This document shows positions 46,695 to 56,888 of a stretch of DNA of 64,000 nt, one piece after another; within the stretch, counting starts at the first letter, position 1, and every line of letters begins with the position of its first letter. The notes beneath the pieces are model-generated. The model did not search any database, was not told where the DNA came from, and saw nothing but the letters and a program-made list of their open reading frames with translations. Location of the stretch: positions 248,001-312,000 of the forward strand of contig NZ_BNAU01000002.1 of the NCBI RefSeq assembly GCF_014653945.1, read 5' to 3'. Source of the DNA: Amycolatopsis deserti (GTDB lineage: Bacteria > Actinomycetota > Actinomycetes > Mycobacteriales > Pseudonocardiaceae). The position numbers and the translations under genes are program-made.

Positions 46695-49600
46695 ATGATG
46701 ACGACCCCGTTGTTCGAAACCGCCGCCGCCGAGGAGGACGGTCTCCGGATCGAGCTCCTCCACCCACCGGCGATGTACTACGCGCTGGTCCACAACCGGG
46801 TGCCCGTCGTCCGGCACCTGTCAGTGGAGAACAGCGGCGACGAAGCGGTCCGCGACATCGAGGTGATCCTCGAGCTGCTCGGTCCCGACGGCCCGCTCTG
46901 CGAGGCCTGGCGCCGCCGGATCCCCGTCATCGAGGGCAAGGACGCCACCGGCTGGGACGAGTTCCCCGGCTTCACGCCGGACACCGGTGCGCTCAAGCGG
47001 GCGAACGAGGCCTTCCCGGTCGACTACCGCATCACGGTCCGCGCGGCTGACCAGCGTGAACTGGTCCTGCGGGCCCCCTCCCGGGTACTCGCCCACAATG
47101 AGTGGTTCAACGCGCCGGCATTGTTCGAGTCGGTCGCCGCGTTCGTCCAGCCGAACACCGGTGCCGTCATCGAGGTCCTGCGGTCGGCTGCGCGGCTGCT
47201 GGAGCGGGACACTGGGTCCGGCTCCCTGCAGGGCTACCAGGCCGGCCCACGGCGCGCGGCCCAGATCGGCGCGGCGATCTACGAAGCCCTGCGCGAGCAG
47301 AAGATCGGCTACCTCGGCTTGCCTGCCTCGTTCGAAGAAACGGGCCAGAAGATCAGGACAACCGCTGCCGTGCTGCGTGACCGGCTCGGCAACTGCATCG
47401 ATCTGTCCGTCACCTACGCAGCCTGCCTCGAACAGGCCGGGTTGCATCCCCTCATCTGGATCGTCGAGGGACATGCGTTCGCCGGCTTCTTCCTCCACGA
47501 GGACCGCCTGCCGGAAACCGTCAGCTTCGAACCCGCTCAGATGATCAACCTCGTCGAGTCGGAGAAGGCGGTCGCGGTCGAGCTGACCGGCGTGGCGCCG
47601 GGCGGGAGCTCGCTCGCCTTTCCTGCCGCCGTGGCAGCCGGGCGTGCCCATCTACGCGGGCCGTTGACCCTGCACGGCATGGTCGACATCCACCTCGCGC
47701 ACCGGTCGGGGATCCGGCCCTTGCCCTCCGCCGACACCACGGCTCCCGCCGCGGCACTGGACGCCGCGGACCAGGCGATACGCACCGCCGTGGCACTGCC
47801 TGCCGACCTGGAGATCGACGGCGCCCTGGACCAGGAGGAGAACCTCGAGCCCCGGGCAGCAGAGGACGACGCACCCGCACGTGTCCGGGCGTGGCGGCGC
47901 GCTCTTCTCGACTTGAGCCTGCGCAATCCGCTGCTCAAGTTGCCCAAGCGGGGCAAAGGCGTCGACCTGCACACGCCTGCCGGCTCGCTGGCCGAACTCG
48001 ACGACCTGGTACACCAGGGCAAGGCCGTGCACGTCGTCGCTCAGGACACCCTCGGCGGGCTGCAGGAACTGCGCGGTGTCAGACGGGCGCAGGACCTGCC
48101 CGACGAGGTGATCGCGGAAGAGCTGACCCGGGACCGGAGGGTCTACGCGGCGGTGACCCAGGCCGGTTACGTCGCGCGGATGCGAGGGCTGCAGCGCGAT
48201 GCTCGCACGCTCCAACAGGAGACCGGGGGCAACTACCTCTACCTGACCTTGGGTGCCCTCGTGCACCCGACCCCCTCCGGCGAGGCACATGCTCCCCTGT
48301 TCCTGTTACCGGTCCGGATCGAGGGTGGCACCGGGCGCCGCCCTTACACCATCGTGATCGACGGAGCGGAGACAGCCGCGCCGAACTACTGTCTGGTGCA
48401 GTGGCTTCGGGTTCGCCATGGCGTGCGGATCAGGGAACTCGAGGACCCGATCACCGACGACGCCGGAATCGACATCACCGCGTCGCTGCGGGCCATCCGC
48501 AAGGCTCTGATCGACAACGACCTCAACTACCGGATCGACGAGTCGGCCAGTCTGCGGCTCCTGCAGTTCTCAACCTTCCAGATGTGGCGGGACCTGACCG
48601 ACCACTGGCAGGTCTTCGAGCGCAACGAGGTGGTCCGGCACCTGGTCCACAACTCCGGGCAACCGTTCCGGCTCCGGTCCGGACTGCCTGACGTGAGTGT
48701 GGACGAAAGCGCACTCCACCTCCCCATCGCCGCCGACGGTTCACAGATGCGCGCCGTCGCCCTCGCCGAACAGGGCCATTCCTTCGTGCTCGAAGGCCCA
48801 CCGGGCACGGGCAAGTCCCAGACCATCACGAACCTCATCGCCCACGCCGTGCGCTCGGGCAAGACAGTGCTCTTCGTCGCCGAGAAACAAGCCGCGCTCG
48901 AGGTCGTCAAACGGCGTCTCGCGGCGATCGGCCTCACCGACTTCTGCCTCGACCTCCACGGACGCAAGCAGAGCCTGCGAAGTATCCACCAGCAGCTCAA
49001 GGCCTCGCTGGAACACCAGGGCACGGCTGACGAGCACAGCTGGGACGCGCTCACCGCCGGCTACCGCGCCCGGATCGCCACGCTGTCCCGTTATCCCGGC
49101 CAGCTCCACGACACCAACGCCGCCGGTTTCTCGGCGTGGTCCGCCTACCAGGCCAAACTCGCCCACGGCGACGGTCCCGCGGCTGTCGTGCCGCCCACCT
49201 ACTTCACCCTCGACGCGGCCACGCGCGCGGCAATCGAGAACACCTGCCGTGAACTGCCGGCCGCCGCCCGGTCGGCGCAGATCCGCCCGGGTCATCACTG
49301 GTCGATCTCCGGGGTCCGCGTCGTCGACGGACTGGACGGCACCGAACTGGGGGCGCTCGCGGCCGAACTGGAGACGCTCCGGCAGCAGTTCGAAGCGCTT
49401 CCTCAGGCCCTCCGTGCGGCGATCGCCGCGCTGCCCCACCCCACCCTGCTCGGCACCGCGCTCGAGGCCGCCGCGCTGGCACACGACGGCGTGTTGCCAG
49501 ATTTCTCGCGGACCACGGCGGCGAGCCACCCTGGATGGGATGCCGCCGTGGCAGCGGCACTACACGCGCTCGCCGACTTCCACCAGCGCCACCAGCCCGC

Positions 49601-52550
49601 ATTGACCACGTTCCAGCCCGGGTTCTTTTCGCTGCCCGGTTTCACCGAGCTCGAGGCACTGGCCTCCGAAGCCGCCACGGGCCTGCTGGGGAAGAAGAAA
49701 CGTCGCATGCGCCTGGTCGAAGCGCTGCAGCCACACGTCGCTCCCGGTGCCCGGCTGGACGAAACGAGCGTGCTCGAGGCGTTCCAGGCTGCGGTGGCGG
49801 CCCGAACCGCGGCGGCCGCACTGCTCGGACAGGTCCAGGCAGTGCCAGGCCTGGCCCTCGACGGCACGTGGCTACCGACGCTGCCTGATTCGGTGAACAC
49901 GCTCCAGACCGCCGCGCACCGGCTGACGGTGTCACGCCGGCTGCTCGGCGACCTGCCCGCGCTGTGGCGGGCCTTCGCGGAACTGGGCCCGCGATTGCCA
50001 CAGCAGTTCCTCACCCGGTTGACGCAGACGTGGGCTCGATGGCTCTCGCTCCTGGCGACCACGGACGCCGAGTTCTCCCTGTGGTCGGCCGAAGCCGGAT
50101 GGACAGGGGCCTGGGCACGGGACGGCCGGGTCTGGGCAGCCGAGCTCGGCTCTCTGGGCATCCTGCCGATCCAGCGCTGGGGCGCGCTCCTGCGGCACTG
50201 CGACATCCTGGCCCAGGCCGGTCTGTCGGCCTTCCGGCGTCAGATCCTGGAGGGCGAGCTCCCCGCGGACGACCTCGAGCTGGCGTTCCTGCGAGGCCAG
50301 GCCCAATCCGCGCTCGAGGAGCGACTCACCACCAACGACCTGCGCTTCTTCGATACCGGGGCACACGAGCAACAGGTCGGCGACTACCTCCGCCTGTCCG
50401 ACGAGGTCCGCGCGCAGTACCCACATCGCCTCGACAGCGAGCTGGTGGCTGCCAGACCGGCCGTCGACAAGGACTTCCAGGCCAAGGCGGGCGAACTCGT
50501 GCGGCGGCTCAACAGCAGGAGGGACAAGCTGTCCTTCCGCGACGCCTGCGCCCTCGCACCCGAGATCGTCACCACGCTCACCCCGTGCTTCCTGATGAGC
50601 CCGGCTTCCGTGGCCAACTTCCTCAAGCCCGGGGCGGTGACCTTCGACATCGTCGTCTTCGACGAAGCCTCGCAGATCAGGGTCGCCCAAGCTGTCGGAG
50701 CCATGGGGCGCGGCCGGTCGGTAGTGGTAGTCGGCGACTCGAAGCAGATGCCGCCGACCTCGATCATGGAAGCCTCGCACACCGACGACAACGAGGAGCT
50801 GACCTCGGTTCCCGAGGACCTGGACAGCATCCTCGCCGAGTGCGTGGAATCGGGATTGCCCAGGGAATCGCTGACCTGGCACTACCGCAGCACCGACGAG
50901 TCGCTCATCTCGTTCTCGAACAGCCACTACTACGAGGACAAACTGGCCAGCCTTCCCTCTCCTGGTGGCGAGCCGGAGAGCGGGATCAGCTGGCGGCGGA
51001 TCGACGGCCATTACGACCGCGGTGCCACCCGCACGAACCGGCTCGAAGCCGAGGCGGTGGTAACCGAAATCGAGCGGTTGCTCGAGAACCCGGCGACGGC
51101 CAGCCGCTCGATCGGCGTGGTCACCTTCAACATCCAGCAACGCGATCTGCTGCTCAACCTGCTGGAGGAAAGCACGGACGAACGCATCCAGGCAGCGCTC
51201 ACCCGCCAGGACGGCGAAGAACTGTTCGTCAAGAACCTCGAGAACGTCCAGGGTGACGAACGTGATGTCATCCTGTTCTCGCTGGCATTTTCCAGGAACG
51301 TGGAGACCGGGCAGCTGCCGTTGAACTTCGGGCCACTCACGCTCCAGGGCGGGGAGCGCCGGCTCAACGTGGCGATCACCCGTGCTCGGACCCAGGTGAT
51401 CGTGTTCAGTTCGTTCGCACCCAGTGACATTGATCTTTCCCGCACGAATTCCGTGGGACTCAAGCACCTGCGCGCCTACCTCGAGGTCGCGGCCGGAGGC
51501 GTCGGCCGTTCCGGCGACGTCGCGAGCCGGGGCAACGAGCGGGTCGAGCGGGTGGTCCAGGAACTGGCAGCCGCGCTGACCGCGCGGAACTACGCGGTGG
51601 AGACGAACGTCGGGCTGTCGCAGTTCACGATCGACCTCACTGTCAGCGCTCCCGGGGCCGGCCGGCGGCAGGTCGCGGTCCTCCTCGACGGCCCGGCCTG
51701 GGCACGACGTCCCACGGTCGCCGACCGCGACGCCACACCGGTGTTGCTGGAGAAGCTGATGCACTGGGAGCGCGTCGTCCGCGTCTGGCTACCCGAGTGG
51801 ATCATCGATCGCGAGGCGGTGTTGCGTCGCATCGAAGACGCCATCGCGGCTGTGCCCGTGCGGCCTGCTCATGCACCGGCCACCGACGTGCGTGTCACTG
51901 CGGAGCCGGCCGAGTCCGAGTTGCCGGCTGCGGCAACGCACGCAGCGGCAGCTCCCGATCGCGCAATCCGCGGGCTCGTGCCCGTTGCCGAGTCGTCGCA
52001 ACCCGGATCGGCCGCAGCCGTGTTCGTCGCCTACGAACCCGAACCTCTTGGTACGCGCGAACAGATCGACCGGCTCGCCGAGGACAAGACCGTACAGCGG
52101 CTGGTCCAGCAGGCGATAGCGGAAGTGATCGACGCCGAGGGCCCGATCGAGCTCGAACGGCTTTCGCGGTTGGTTCACCGGCGCTTCGGCCTCCACCGGG
52201 TGCGCGAGGACCGGCGGAACCTCCTCTTGCGTCAGCTCCCGAAGGGCTACTTGGTCACGAAGGGACTCGGTCGTCGGTACGCATGGCCTGCGGAGCTCGA
52301 CCCTCAGACGTGGCAAGGCTTCCGGCGCACACAGGCTTCCGGTGACCGCGCCTTCCACGAAATCGCTCCGGAGGAAATCGCCAACGCAATGCGCTTCGCC
52401 GCGAAGAACGATCCCAACCACGACGCCGCCCAGCTACGCCGAGCGACCATGAACGTGCTGGGTTATCGGAAGGGCAGCCCCGCCATCGAGGACACGTTGC
52501 GCCACGTGATGCGTGGCCTGGCAGAGCGCGGTGAGGTGAAGGATCACTGA
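46695..52550 (+). CDS. large DUF4011 / SF1 helicase / nuclease-like / DUF3320 protein
   Basis: A 1951-residue intact protein. Domains in order: beta-rich N-terminus; transglutaminase-like segment (RLGNCIDLS with Cys near 232, EGHAFAGFF with His near 258); DUF4011 (WRRALLDLSLRNPLLKLPKR, about 396); SF1 helicase with Walker A EGPPGTGKSQT (about 701), Walker B FDEASQIR (about 1322), GDSKQMPP and LNVAITRART (about 1557); a DUF559/Vsr-like domain (about 1615-1712: FTIDLTV, VAVLLDGPAW, RVVRVWLPEWI); DUF3320 (about 1790-1900). Proteins of this layout occur in defence islands. In the nuclease-like domain the usual acidic residue before the second Asp is Leu. An ATG directly after the first ATG is an alternative start. 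Confidence 0.88.
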   Translation: MMTTPLFETAAAEEDGLRIELLHPPAMYYALVHNRVPVVRHLSVENSGDEAVRDIEVILELLGPDGPLCEAWRRRIPVIEGKDATGWDEFPGFTPDTGALKRANEAFPVDYRITVRAADQRELVLRAPSRVLAHNEWFNAPALFESVAAFVQPNTGAVIEVLRSAARLLERDTGSGSLQGYQAGPRRAAQIGAAIYEALREQKIGYLGLPASFEETGQKIRTTAAVLRDRLGNCIDLSVTYAACLEQAGLHPLIWIVEGHAFAGFFLHEDRLPETVSFEPAQMINLVESEKAVAVELTGVAPGGSSLAFPAAVAAGRAHLRGPLTLHGMVDIHLAHRSGIRPLPSADTTAPAAALDAADQAIRTAVALPADLEIDGALDQEENLEPRAAEDDAPARVRAWRRALLDLSLRNPLLKLPKRGKGVDLHTPAGSLAELDDLVHQGKAVHVVAQDTLGGLQELRGVRRAQDLPDEVIAEELTRDRRVYAAVTQAGYVARMRGLQRDARTLQQETGGNYLYLTLGALVHPTPSGEAHAPLFLLPVRIEGGTGRRPYTIVIDGAETAAPNYCLVQWLRVRHGVRIRELEDPITDDAGIDITASLRAIRKALIDNDLNYRIDESASLRLLQFSTFQMWRDLTDHWQVFERNEVVRHLVHNSGQPFRLRSGLPDVSVDESALHLPIAADGSQMRAVALAEQGHSFVLEGPPGTGKSQTITNLIAHAVRSGKTVLFVAEKQAALEVVKRRLAAIGLTDFCLDLHGRKQSLRSIHQQLKASLEHQGTADEHSWDALTAGYRARIATLSRYPGQLHDTNAAGFSAWSAYQAKLAHGDGPAAVVPPTYFTLDAATRAAIENTCRELPAAARSAQIRPGHHWSISGVRVVDGLDGTELGALAAELETLRQQFEALPQALRAAIAALPHPTLLGTALEAAALAHDGVLPDFSRTTAASHPGWDAAVAAALHALADFHQRHQPALTTFQPGFFSLPGFTELEALASEAATGLLGKKKRRMRLVEALQPHVAPGARLDETSVLEAFQAAVAARTAAAALLGQVQAVPGLALDGTWLPTLPDSVNTLQTAAHRLTVSRRLLGDLPALWRAFAELGPRLPQQFLTRLTQTWARWLSLLATTDAEFSLWSAEAGWTGAWARDGRVWAAELGSLGILPIQRWGALLRHCDILAQAGLSAFRRQILEGELPADDLELAFLRGQAQSALEERLTTNDLRFFDTGAHEQQVGDYLRLSDEVRAQYPHRLDSELVAARPAVDKDFQAKAGELVRRLNSRRDKLSFRDACALAPEIVTTLTPCFLMSPASVANFLKPGAVTFDIVVFDEASQIRVAQAVGAMGRGRSVVVVGDSKQMPPTSIMEASHTDDNEELTSVPEDLDSILAECVESGLPRESLTWHYRSTDESLISFSNSHYYEDKLASLPSPGGEPESGISWRRIDGHYDRGATRTNRLEAEAVVTEIERLLENPATASRSIGVVTFNIQQRDLLLNLLEESTDERIQAALTRQDGEELFVKNLENVQGDERDVILFSLAFSRNVETGQLPLNFGPLTLQGGERRLNVAITRARTQVIVFSSFAPSDIDLSRTNSVGLKHLRAYLEVAAGGVGRSGDVASRGNERVERVVQELAAALTARNYAVETNVGLSQFTIDLTVSAPGAGRRQVAVLLDGPAWARRPTVADRDATPVLLEKLMHWERVVRVWLPEWIIDREAVLRRIEDAIAAVPVRPAHAPATDVRVTAEPAESELPAAATHAAAAPDRAIRGLVPVAESSQPGSAAAVFVAYEPEPLGTREQIDRLAEDKTVQRLVQQAIAEVIDAEGPIELERLSRLVHRRFGLHRVREDRRNLLLRQLPKGYLVTKGLGRRYAWPAELDPQTWQGFRRTQASGDRAFHEIAPEEIANAMRFAAKNDPNHDAAQLRRATMNVLGYRKGSPAIEDTLRHVMRGLAERGEVKDH

Positions 52551-52806
52551 GTTCTTTGTAGCGTCCTTCGTAAGCCTAGGCGTTCGCGAGCGCAGCTTCG
52601 ATGATGCCAGCGCTTCTCCAAAGTGATCTGGTGAGGTTTTCCGGCGGGGCGCGAGCGCGGCGGCGGTTCGGCAAGGCGATGTCGGAAGTTCTCCCTGGGG
52701 CGAGTGTGGGTGCGAACTGGCGCCCGCCACCGCCTCTCTCGCACCCATCGTCGACCTCCAAGCATCTGAAATCGCTGGTCGTCACCCGCCCCCCACGGAC
52801 GGATGC
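52551..52806. other. non-coding stretch between the helicase gene and attR
   Basis: No gene with a convincing start or codon bias is visible. Short open frames near 52600-52800 cross into the tRNA-derived repeat and look like chance. No intact integrase is found at this end. Confidence 0.5.
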
Positions 52807-52854
52807 CTCATAATCCCTTGGCCGCGGGTTCGAGCCCCGCCCGGCCCACCGGTT
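52807..52854 (+). repeat. attR: right 48-base direct repeat
   Basis: Exact copy of 32940-32987: tRNA anticodon loop to 3' end plus six bases. The 5' half of a tRNA is absent here, so this is an attachment-site scar and not a second tRNA gene. Confidence 0.9.
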
Positions 52855-53023
52855 CTGACCAGCGGGAACTACTTCAGACGGATCAACGATGTTGATCATT
52901 GGTGCAGCCCTGGGCGCGAGCATCCTAGGGTGATTGCTCGAGCCCGCCCGGAAGCCCGCCAGCGTGGCCGCCTCGAGCATCGCGGCGACAGCCTCCGAGT
53001 GGTGCTCTCCGGCGTCGACCCGG

Positions 53024-53233
53024 TCACCGGCCGCCAGCCTGGACCGAACTGTCGAGGCCGTAGTCGCTGTCCGAGCTGATCGCACCATTCAATTCGCGCC
53101 CTGGTTCTTTCGGCGAACGGTTGTCGAGGAGATGTCCGACGACAGCGTCAGCGGGCGCGCGGTCGAACGACGCGGGAGCGGGCCCCGGGAAGAAGAACGC
53201 CGTCATGGTCGGCGTGCAGAGGATGACCCGCAT
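53024..53233 (-). CDS. possible small hypothetical protein, perhaps a truncated gene
   Basis: ATG at 53233 has a strong AAGGAGG eleven bases upstream, overlapping the end of the acyl-CoA dehydrogenase gene, and opens a 69-residue frame (RVILCTPTMTAFFFPG, then DAVVGHLLDNRSPKEPG). I do not recognise it. It could be the start of a gene cut short near the island boundary. The rest of 52855-53253 holds nothing I can support. Confidence 0.3.
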   Translation of the reverse strand: MRVILCTPTMTAFFFPGPAPASFDRAPADAVVGHLLDNRSPKEPGRELNGAISSDSDYGLDSSVQAGGR

Positions 53234-53253
53234 CGGCGGGCCGTCCTCCTTGA

Positions 53254-54459
53254 TCACCGCAGCTTGTAGTCCTCCAGCAGCCGGCGCCCGATGATCATCC
53301 GCTGGATGTCGGCGGTGCCTTCGCCGATCAGCAGCATCGGCGCCTCACGGTAGAGCCGTTCGATCTCATACTCCTTGGAGTAACCGTAACCGCCGTGGAT
53401 GCGGAAGGAATCCTCCACCACCTGCGCGCAGTACTCCGAGGCCAGGTACTTCGCCATCCCGGCCTCCAGGTCGTTGCGCTCGCCGGAGTCCTTCTTGCGC
53501 GCCGCCCGCACCATCATCTGGTGCGCCGCCTCGACCTTGGTGCCCATTTCGGCCAGGCGGAAGAGCACCGCCTGGTGATCGGCGATCGGCCGGCCGAAGG
53601 TCTCCCGCTGTTGCGCGTAGGCGACGCCGAGTTCGAACGCACGCCAGGCCACCCCGCACCCGCGGGCCGCGACGTTGACCCGCCCGACCTCGACGCCGTC
53701 CATCATCTGGTAGAACCCGCGACCGGGCTCGCCGCCGAGGATCTGCGAGGCGGCGATCTCGTAGTCGTCGAAGACGAGCTCGGTGGTGTCGACGCCCTTG
53801 TAACCCATCTTCTCGATCCTGTCCGGAACCGTCAGCCCCGGCGCCACCTCACCGAAGCCGGCGGGCTTGTCCACCAGGAAGGTGGTCAGGTTCCGGTGCG
53901 CCGGCCCGGCGCCGGCACCGGTTTTGACCAGCACCGCGACCAGGGTCGACGATCCCCCGTTCGTCAGCCACATCTTCTGGCCGTTGATCAGGTACCCACC
54001 GTCGTGCGGGGTGGCGCGGGTGCGGATGGCGGCCACGTCGGAGCCGCAGCCGGGCTCGGACATGGAGAACGCGCCCCGGATCTCGCCGGTGGCCATCTTG
54101 GGCAGGTAGTGGCGTTTCTGCTCCTCGGTGCCGTGGTGCACGAGCAGGTGAGCCACGATGAAATGGGTGTTGATGATGCCCGACACGCTCATCCAGCCGC
54201 GGGCGATCTCCTCGGCCACCAGCGCGTAGGTCAGCAGCGACTCGCCGATCCCGCCGTACTCCTCGGGAATCGTCAACCCGAACAGGCCCAGTTCCCGCAT
54301 CCCTTCGACGATGTCGGCGGGGTAGGCGTCGGCGTGTTCGAGTTCGGTCGCTACCGGGATGATCCGGTCGTCCACGAACGCGCGGACTGTTTTGAGGATG
54401 TCGTCCTGGACGTCGGTCAATCCTTCGGTCCGGCACAGTTCACGCGTAATCGCTGTCAT
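53254..54459 (-). CDS. acyl-CoA dehydrogenase
   Basis: A 401-residue FAD enzyme that introduces a 2,3-double bond into acyl-CoA. AFSMSEPGCGSDVAAIRT is the FAD/substrate signature, TNGG is in the beta domain, RETFGRPIADHQAV and GGYGYSKEYEIERLYREA are C-terminal signatures, and the probable catalytic Glu is in GEGTADIQR. The acyl substrate is unknown. Its start lies 20 bases inside the CoA-transferase gene; it is last of the seven-gene operon. Confidence 0.94.
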   Translation of the reverse strand: MTAITRELCRTEGLTDVQDDILKTVRAFVDDRIIPVATELEHADAYPADIVEGMRELGLFGLTIPEEYGGIGESLLTYALVAEEIARGWMSVSGIINTHFIVAHLLVHHGTEEQKRHYLPKMATGEIRGAFSMSEPGCGSDVAAIRTRATPHDGGYLINGQKMWLTNGGSSTLVAVLVKTGAGAGPAHRNLTTFLVDKPAGFGEVAPGLTVPDRIEKMGYKGVDTTELVFDDYEIAASQILGGEPGRGFYQMMDGVEVGRVNVAARGCGVAWRAFELGVAYAQQRETFGRPIADHQAVLFRLAEMGTKVEAAHQMMVRAARKKDSGERNDLEAGMAKYLASEYCAQVVEDSFRIHGGYGYSKEYEIERLYREAPMLLIGEGTADIQRMIIGRRLLEDYKLR

Positions 54460-55669
54460 CTCTCCTCGTCATGATCAGCCCGTTGTCGGCGAGCCTCCCG
54501 ATCTCCCGGCCGGACATCCCGAGCAACTCGGCCAACGCCCACTCCGTGTCCGCACCGAACTCCGGCGCCGGCTCGGCCTCGCGGTAGCGCGAGTTCCAGC
54601 GCAGGGGGGAGGTGGCGGTGACCATCGGGCCCACCCCGGCCTGCTCGACCTCGGTGAGCACCGGCGACTCCGCGCCCCGTCGCCAGGCCGCCACGACCTC
54701 CGAGGGCGAACGGAACTCGTCGGCCATCACCCGGGTGCCGCGCGCCGCCTCGAGCACCTCTCCCACGGTGCGGGCGGCGAACCACGGTGCGAGCACCGCC
54801 TCGATCAGGCCGCGTTGCCTGTACCGCTCCCCCTCGACGTCGAAATCGGTGCCGTGAACCGACGACAGGGCCGCGAACACCGCTTCCGTCCCGGTCATCC
54901 GCATCAGGTCCCGCCACTGGGCGCGGGTGATCGCCACCGCGACCACCCGGCGACCGTCGGCGCACGCGAAATCCACCCCGAAGGCGCCGAACAGGTGGTT
55001 GCCGAGCCGGGGCCGGTCCTGGCCGGCCTCGGCTACCTCGGCGAACCAGCCCAGATGCGCCACGTGCGCCGCGGCCACGTCGGCCAGAGCCAGCTCGACC
55101 AGGCACCCTTGGCCGTCCACCGCCCGCCGGTGCAACCCGGCCAGCAGCCCGGACACCGCGAGCAGTCCGGTGGCGATGTCCCAGGCCGGCAGGACGTGGT
55201 TGACCGGACGGCGGGAATCGGCCGGACCGGTCAGCGCCGGCACGCCGTAGCGCGGGTTGACCGCGTAGTCCATGGCGGCGCGGCCGTCGGGATAGCCCTG
55301 GATGTGGACGTGCACGAGGTCGGCTCGGCGAGCGCGCAACCGGTCGTGGGACAGGAAATCCCGGCCGATCGTGTTGTCGACGAACAAGCCGGCGTCCGGG
55401 CCGGGCGCGGTGATCAACGCGGCGGCGAGCTCCTGCCCTTCCGGCACGCGGAAGTCGACGGTGACGGACTTCACGCCCTTGTTCATGCCGGCCCAGAACA
55501 GGCTCCGGCCGGTCCCGCTCAACGGCCACCGGCCCGCGTCCACCGGCCCGGTGACCGGGTCCAGCCGCAGCACCTGCGCCCCCATCTGCGCCAGTGTCAT
55601 GCCGGCCAGCGGACCGGCGACGAAACTCGTGGCCTCCACGACCCGGAGGCCGCGCAGCGCAGCGGTCAT
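54440..55669 (-). CDS. CaiB/BaiF CoA-transferase family protein
   Basis: A 409-residue protein with the family III CoA-transferase opening LRGLRVVEATSFVAGPLAGM and the GMNKGVKSVTVDF segment. The region WDIATGLLAVSGLLAGLHRR is also typical. Such enzymes move CoA between carboxylic acids, or act as racemases. ATG at 55669 overlaps the thiolase stop (ATGA). In the operon it gives a second possible route, besides the AMP-ligase, to the CoA ester. Confidence 0.9.
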   Translation of the reverse strand: MTAALRGLRVVEATSFVAGPLAGMTLAQMGAQVLRLDPVTGPVDAGRWPLSGTGRSLFWAGMNKGVKSVTVDFRVPEGQELAAALITAPGPDAGLFVDNTIGRDFLSHDRLRARRADLVHVHIQGYPDGRAAMDYAVNPRYGVPALTGPADSRRPVNHVLPAWDIATGLLAVSGLLAGLHRRAVDGQGCLVELALADVAAAHVAHLGWFAEVAEAGQDRPRLGNHLFGAFGVDFACADGRRVVAVAITRAQWRDLMRMTGTEAVFAALSSVHGTDFDVEGERYRQRGLIEAVLAPWFAARTVGEVLEAARGTRVMADEFRSPSEVVAAWRRGAESPVLTEVEQAGVGPMVTATSPLRWNSRYREAEPAPEFGADTEWALAELLGMSGREIGRLADNGLIMTRRDDSDYA

Positions 55670-56886
55670 TCGACCAGCTCCAGGACGGCCGCGAGGCCCT
55701 GGCCGCCGCCGATGCACATCGTCTCCAGGCCGTAGCGCGCCCCGCGGCGGCGCATCTCGTAGGCCAGCGTGGCCAGGATCCGGGCGCCCGTAGCCCCGAC
55801 CGGATGGCCCAGCGAGATGCCGGATCCACTGACGTTGACCCGCTCCAGGTCGCGGTCGGTGAGGTCCCATTCCCGGAAGCAGGCGATCACCTGGGCGGCG
55901 AACGCCTCGTTGATCTCCACCAGTTCGATGTCGGCCAGTGCGAGGCCGGCCCGGTCCAGTGCCTTCGCGGCCGCCGGTACCGGTCCGAGGCCCATGGTGC
56001 GCGGCGGCACCCCGGCCACCGCCCAGCTCACCAGGCGCAGGATCGGCGTGAGCCCCAGCTCCGCCGCGGTGTCGCGGGTGGTGACGATGCACGCGGCCGC
56101 ACCGTCGTTCTGGCCGCTGGCGTTGCCCGCGGTGACGGTCGCCTCCGGGTCGCTGTTCGCCATGACGGGCCGCAGTTCGCTCAGCGCGTCGAGCGAGACG
56201 CCGGGCCTCGGGTGCTCGTCGGTGTCGACGACGGTGGCGGGCGCGCCGCGACGGCCGGGCACGGTGACCGGCAGGATCTCCTCGGCGAAGCGGCCGTCGG
56301 CGGCGGCCTTCACCGCACGCTCGTGGGAGCGCAGCGCCCACTCGTCCTGTTCCCGCCGGGAGATCGAGTACTCGCGCCGCAGGTTCTCGGCCGTCTCGAG
56401 CATTCCGCCCGGCACCGGGTGGTCCTTCCCGCCGGCGGTCACCCGGGCCCGCGCGAGCCTGTCGTGCAGCCGGGGCCCGTCGCCCTTGACGCCCCAGCGG
56501 ATCTCGTCGGTGTAGAACTCGACGTTGCTCATCGACTCGGCGCCCCCGGCGATGACGACCTCGGCGCCGCCGGTGGCGACGCTCATGGTGGCGTCGATGA
56601 CGGCTTGCAGCCCGGATCCGCAACGGCGGTCGATCTGCGCGCCGGGCACGGTCACCGGCAACCCGGCGTCCAGCGCTGCGACCCGGCCGATCGCCGGGCT
56701 CTCCCCGCTGGGATAGCACTGCCCGAGACGCACGTCGTCGACCCGGTCCACCGGCAGGCCGGTGCGCTCGATCAGCTGCCGCAGGGTGTGCGCGGCGAGC
56801 TCGGTCGCCGACAACGCCTTGAACGCACCACCGTAGCGGCCGACGGGGGTGCGCAGGGGGTGGCAGATGACGACCTCGTGGTTCAT
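55666..56886 (-). CDS. acetyl-CoA acetyltransferase / thiolase
   Basis: A 406-residue thiolase. The nucleophilic Cys is in IDRRCGSGLQAV (about residue 88), the His in SLGHPVGATGARI, and the second Cys in MCIGGGQG; NEAFAAQ is also present. It would cleave a 3-oxoacyl-CoA with CoA. In this operon it is the final beta-oxidation step. It starts two bases after the AMP-ligase gene. Confidence 0.94.
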   Translation of the reverse strand: MNHEVVICHPLRTPVGRYGGAFKALSATELAAHTLRQLIERTGLPVDRVDDVRLGQCYPSGESPAIGRVAALDAGLPVTVPGAQIDRRCGSGLQAVIDATMSVATGGAEVVIAGGAESMSNVEFYTDEIRWGVKGDGPRLHDRLARARVTAGGKDHPVPGGMLETAENLRREYSISRREQDEWALRSHERAVKAAADGRFAEEILPVTVPGRRGAPATVVDTDEHPRPGVSLDALSELRPVMANSDPEATVTAGNASGQNDGAAACIVTTRDTAAELGLTPILRLVSWAVAGVPPRTMGLGPVPAAAKALDRAGLALADIELVEINEAFAAQVIACFREWDLTDRDLERVNVSGSGISLGHPVGATGARILATLAYEMRRRGARYGLETMCIGGGQGLAAVLELVE

Positions 56887-56888
56887 GG

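Noticed and set aside
52807..52881. A second tRNA gene
   Set aside because: Only the 3' half of the tRNA is present; there is no 5' acceptor or D-arm, as expected for an attachment-site duplicate.
52576..53088. A 170-codon minus-strand frame crossing the right repeat
   Set aside because: It reads through the tRNA-derived repeat and has no ribosome site or recognisable protein pattern.
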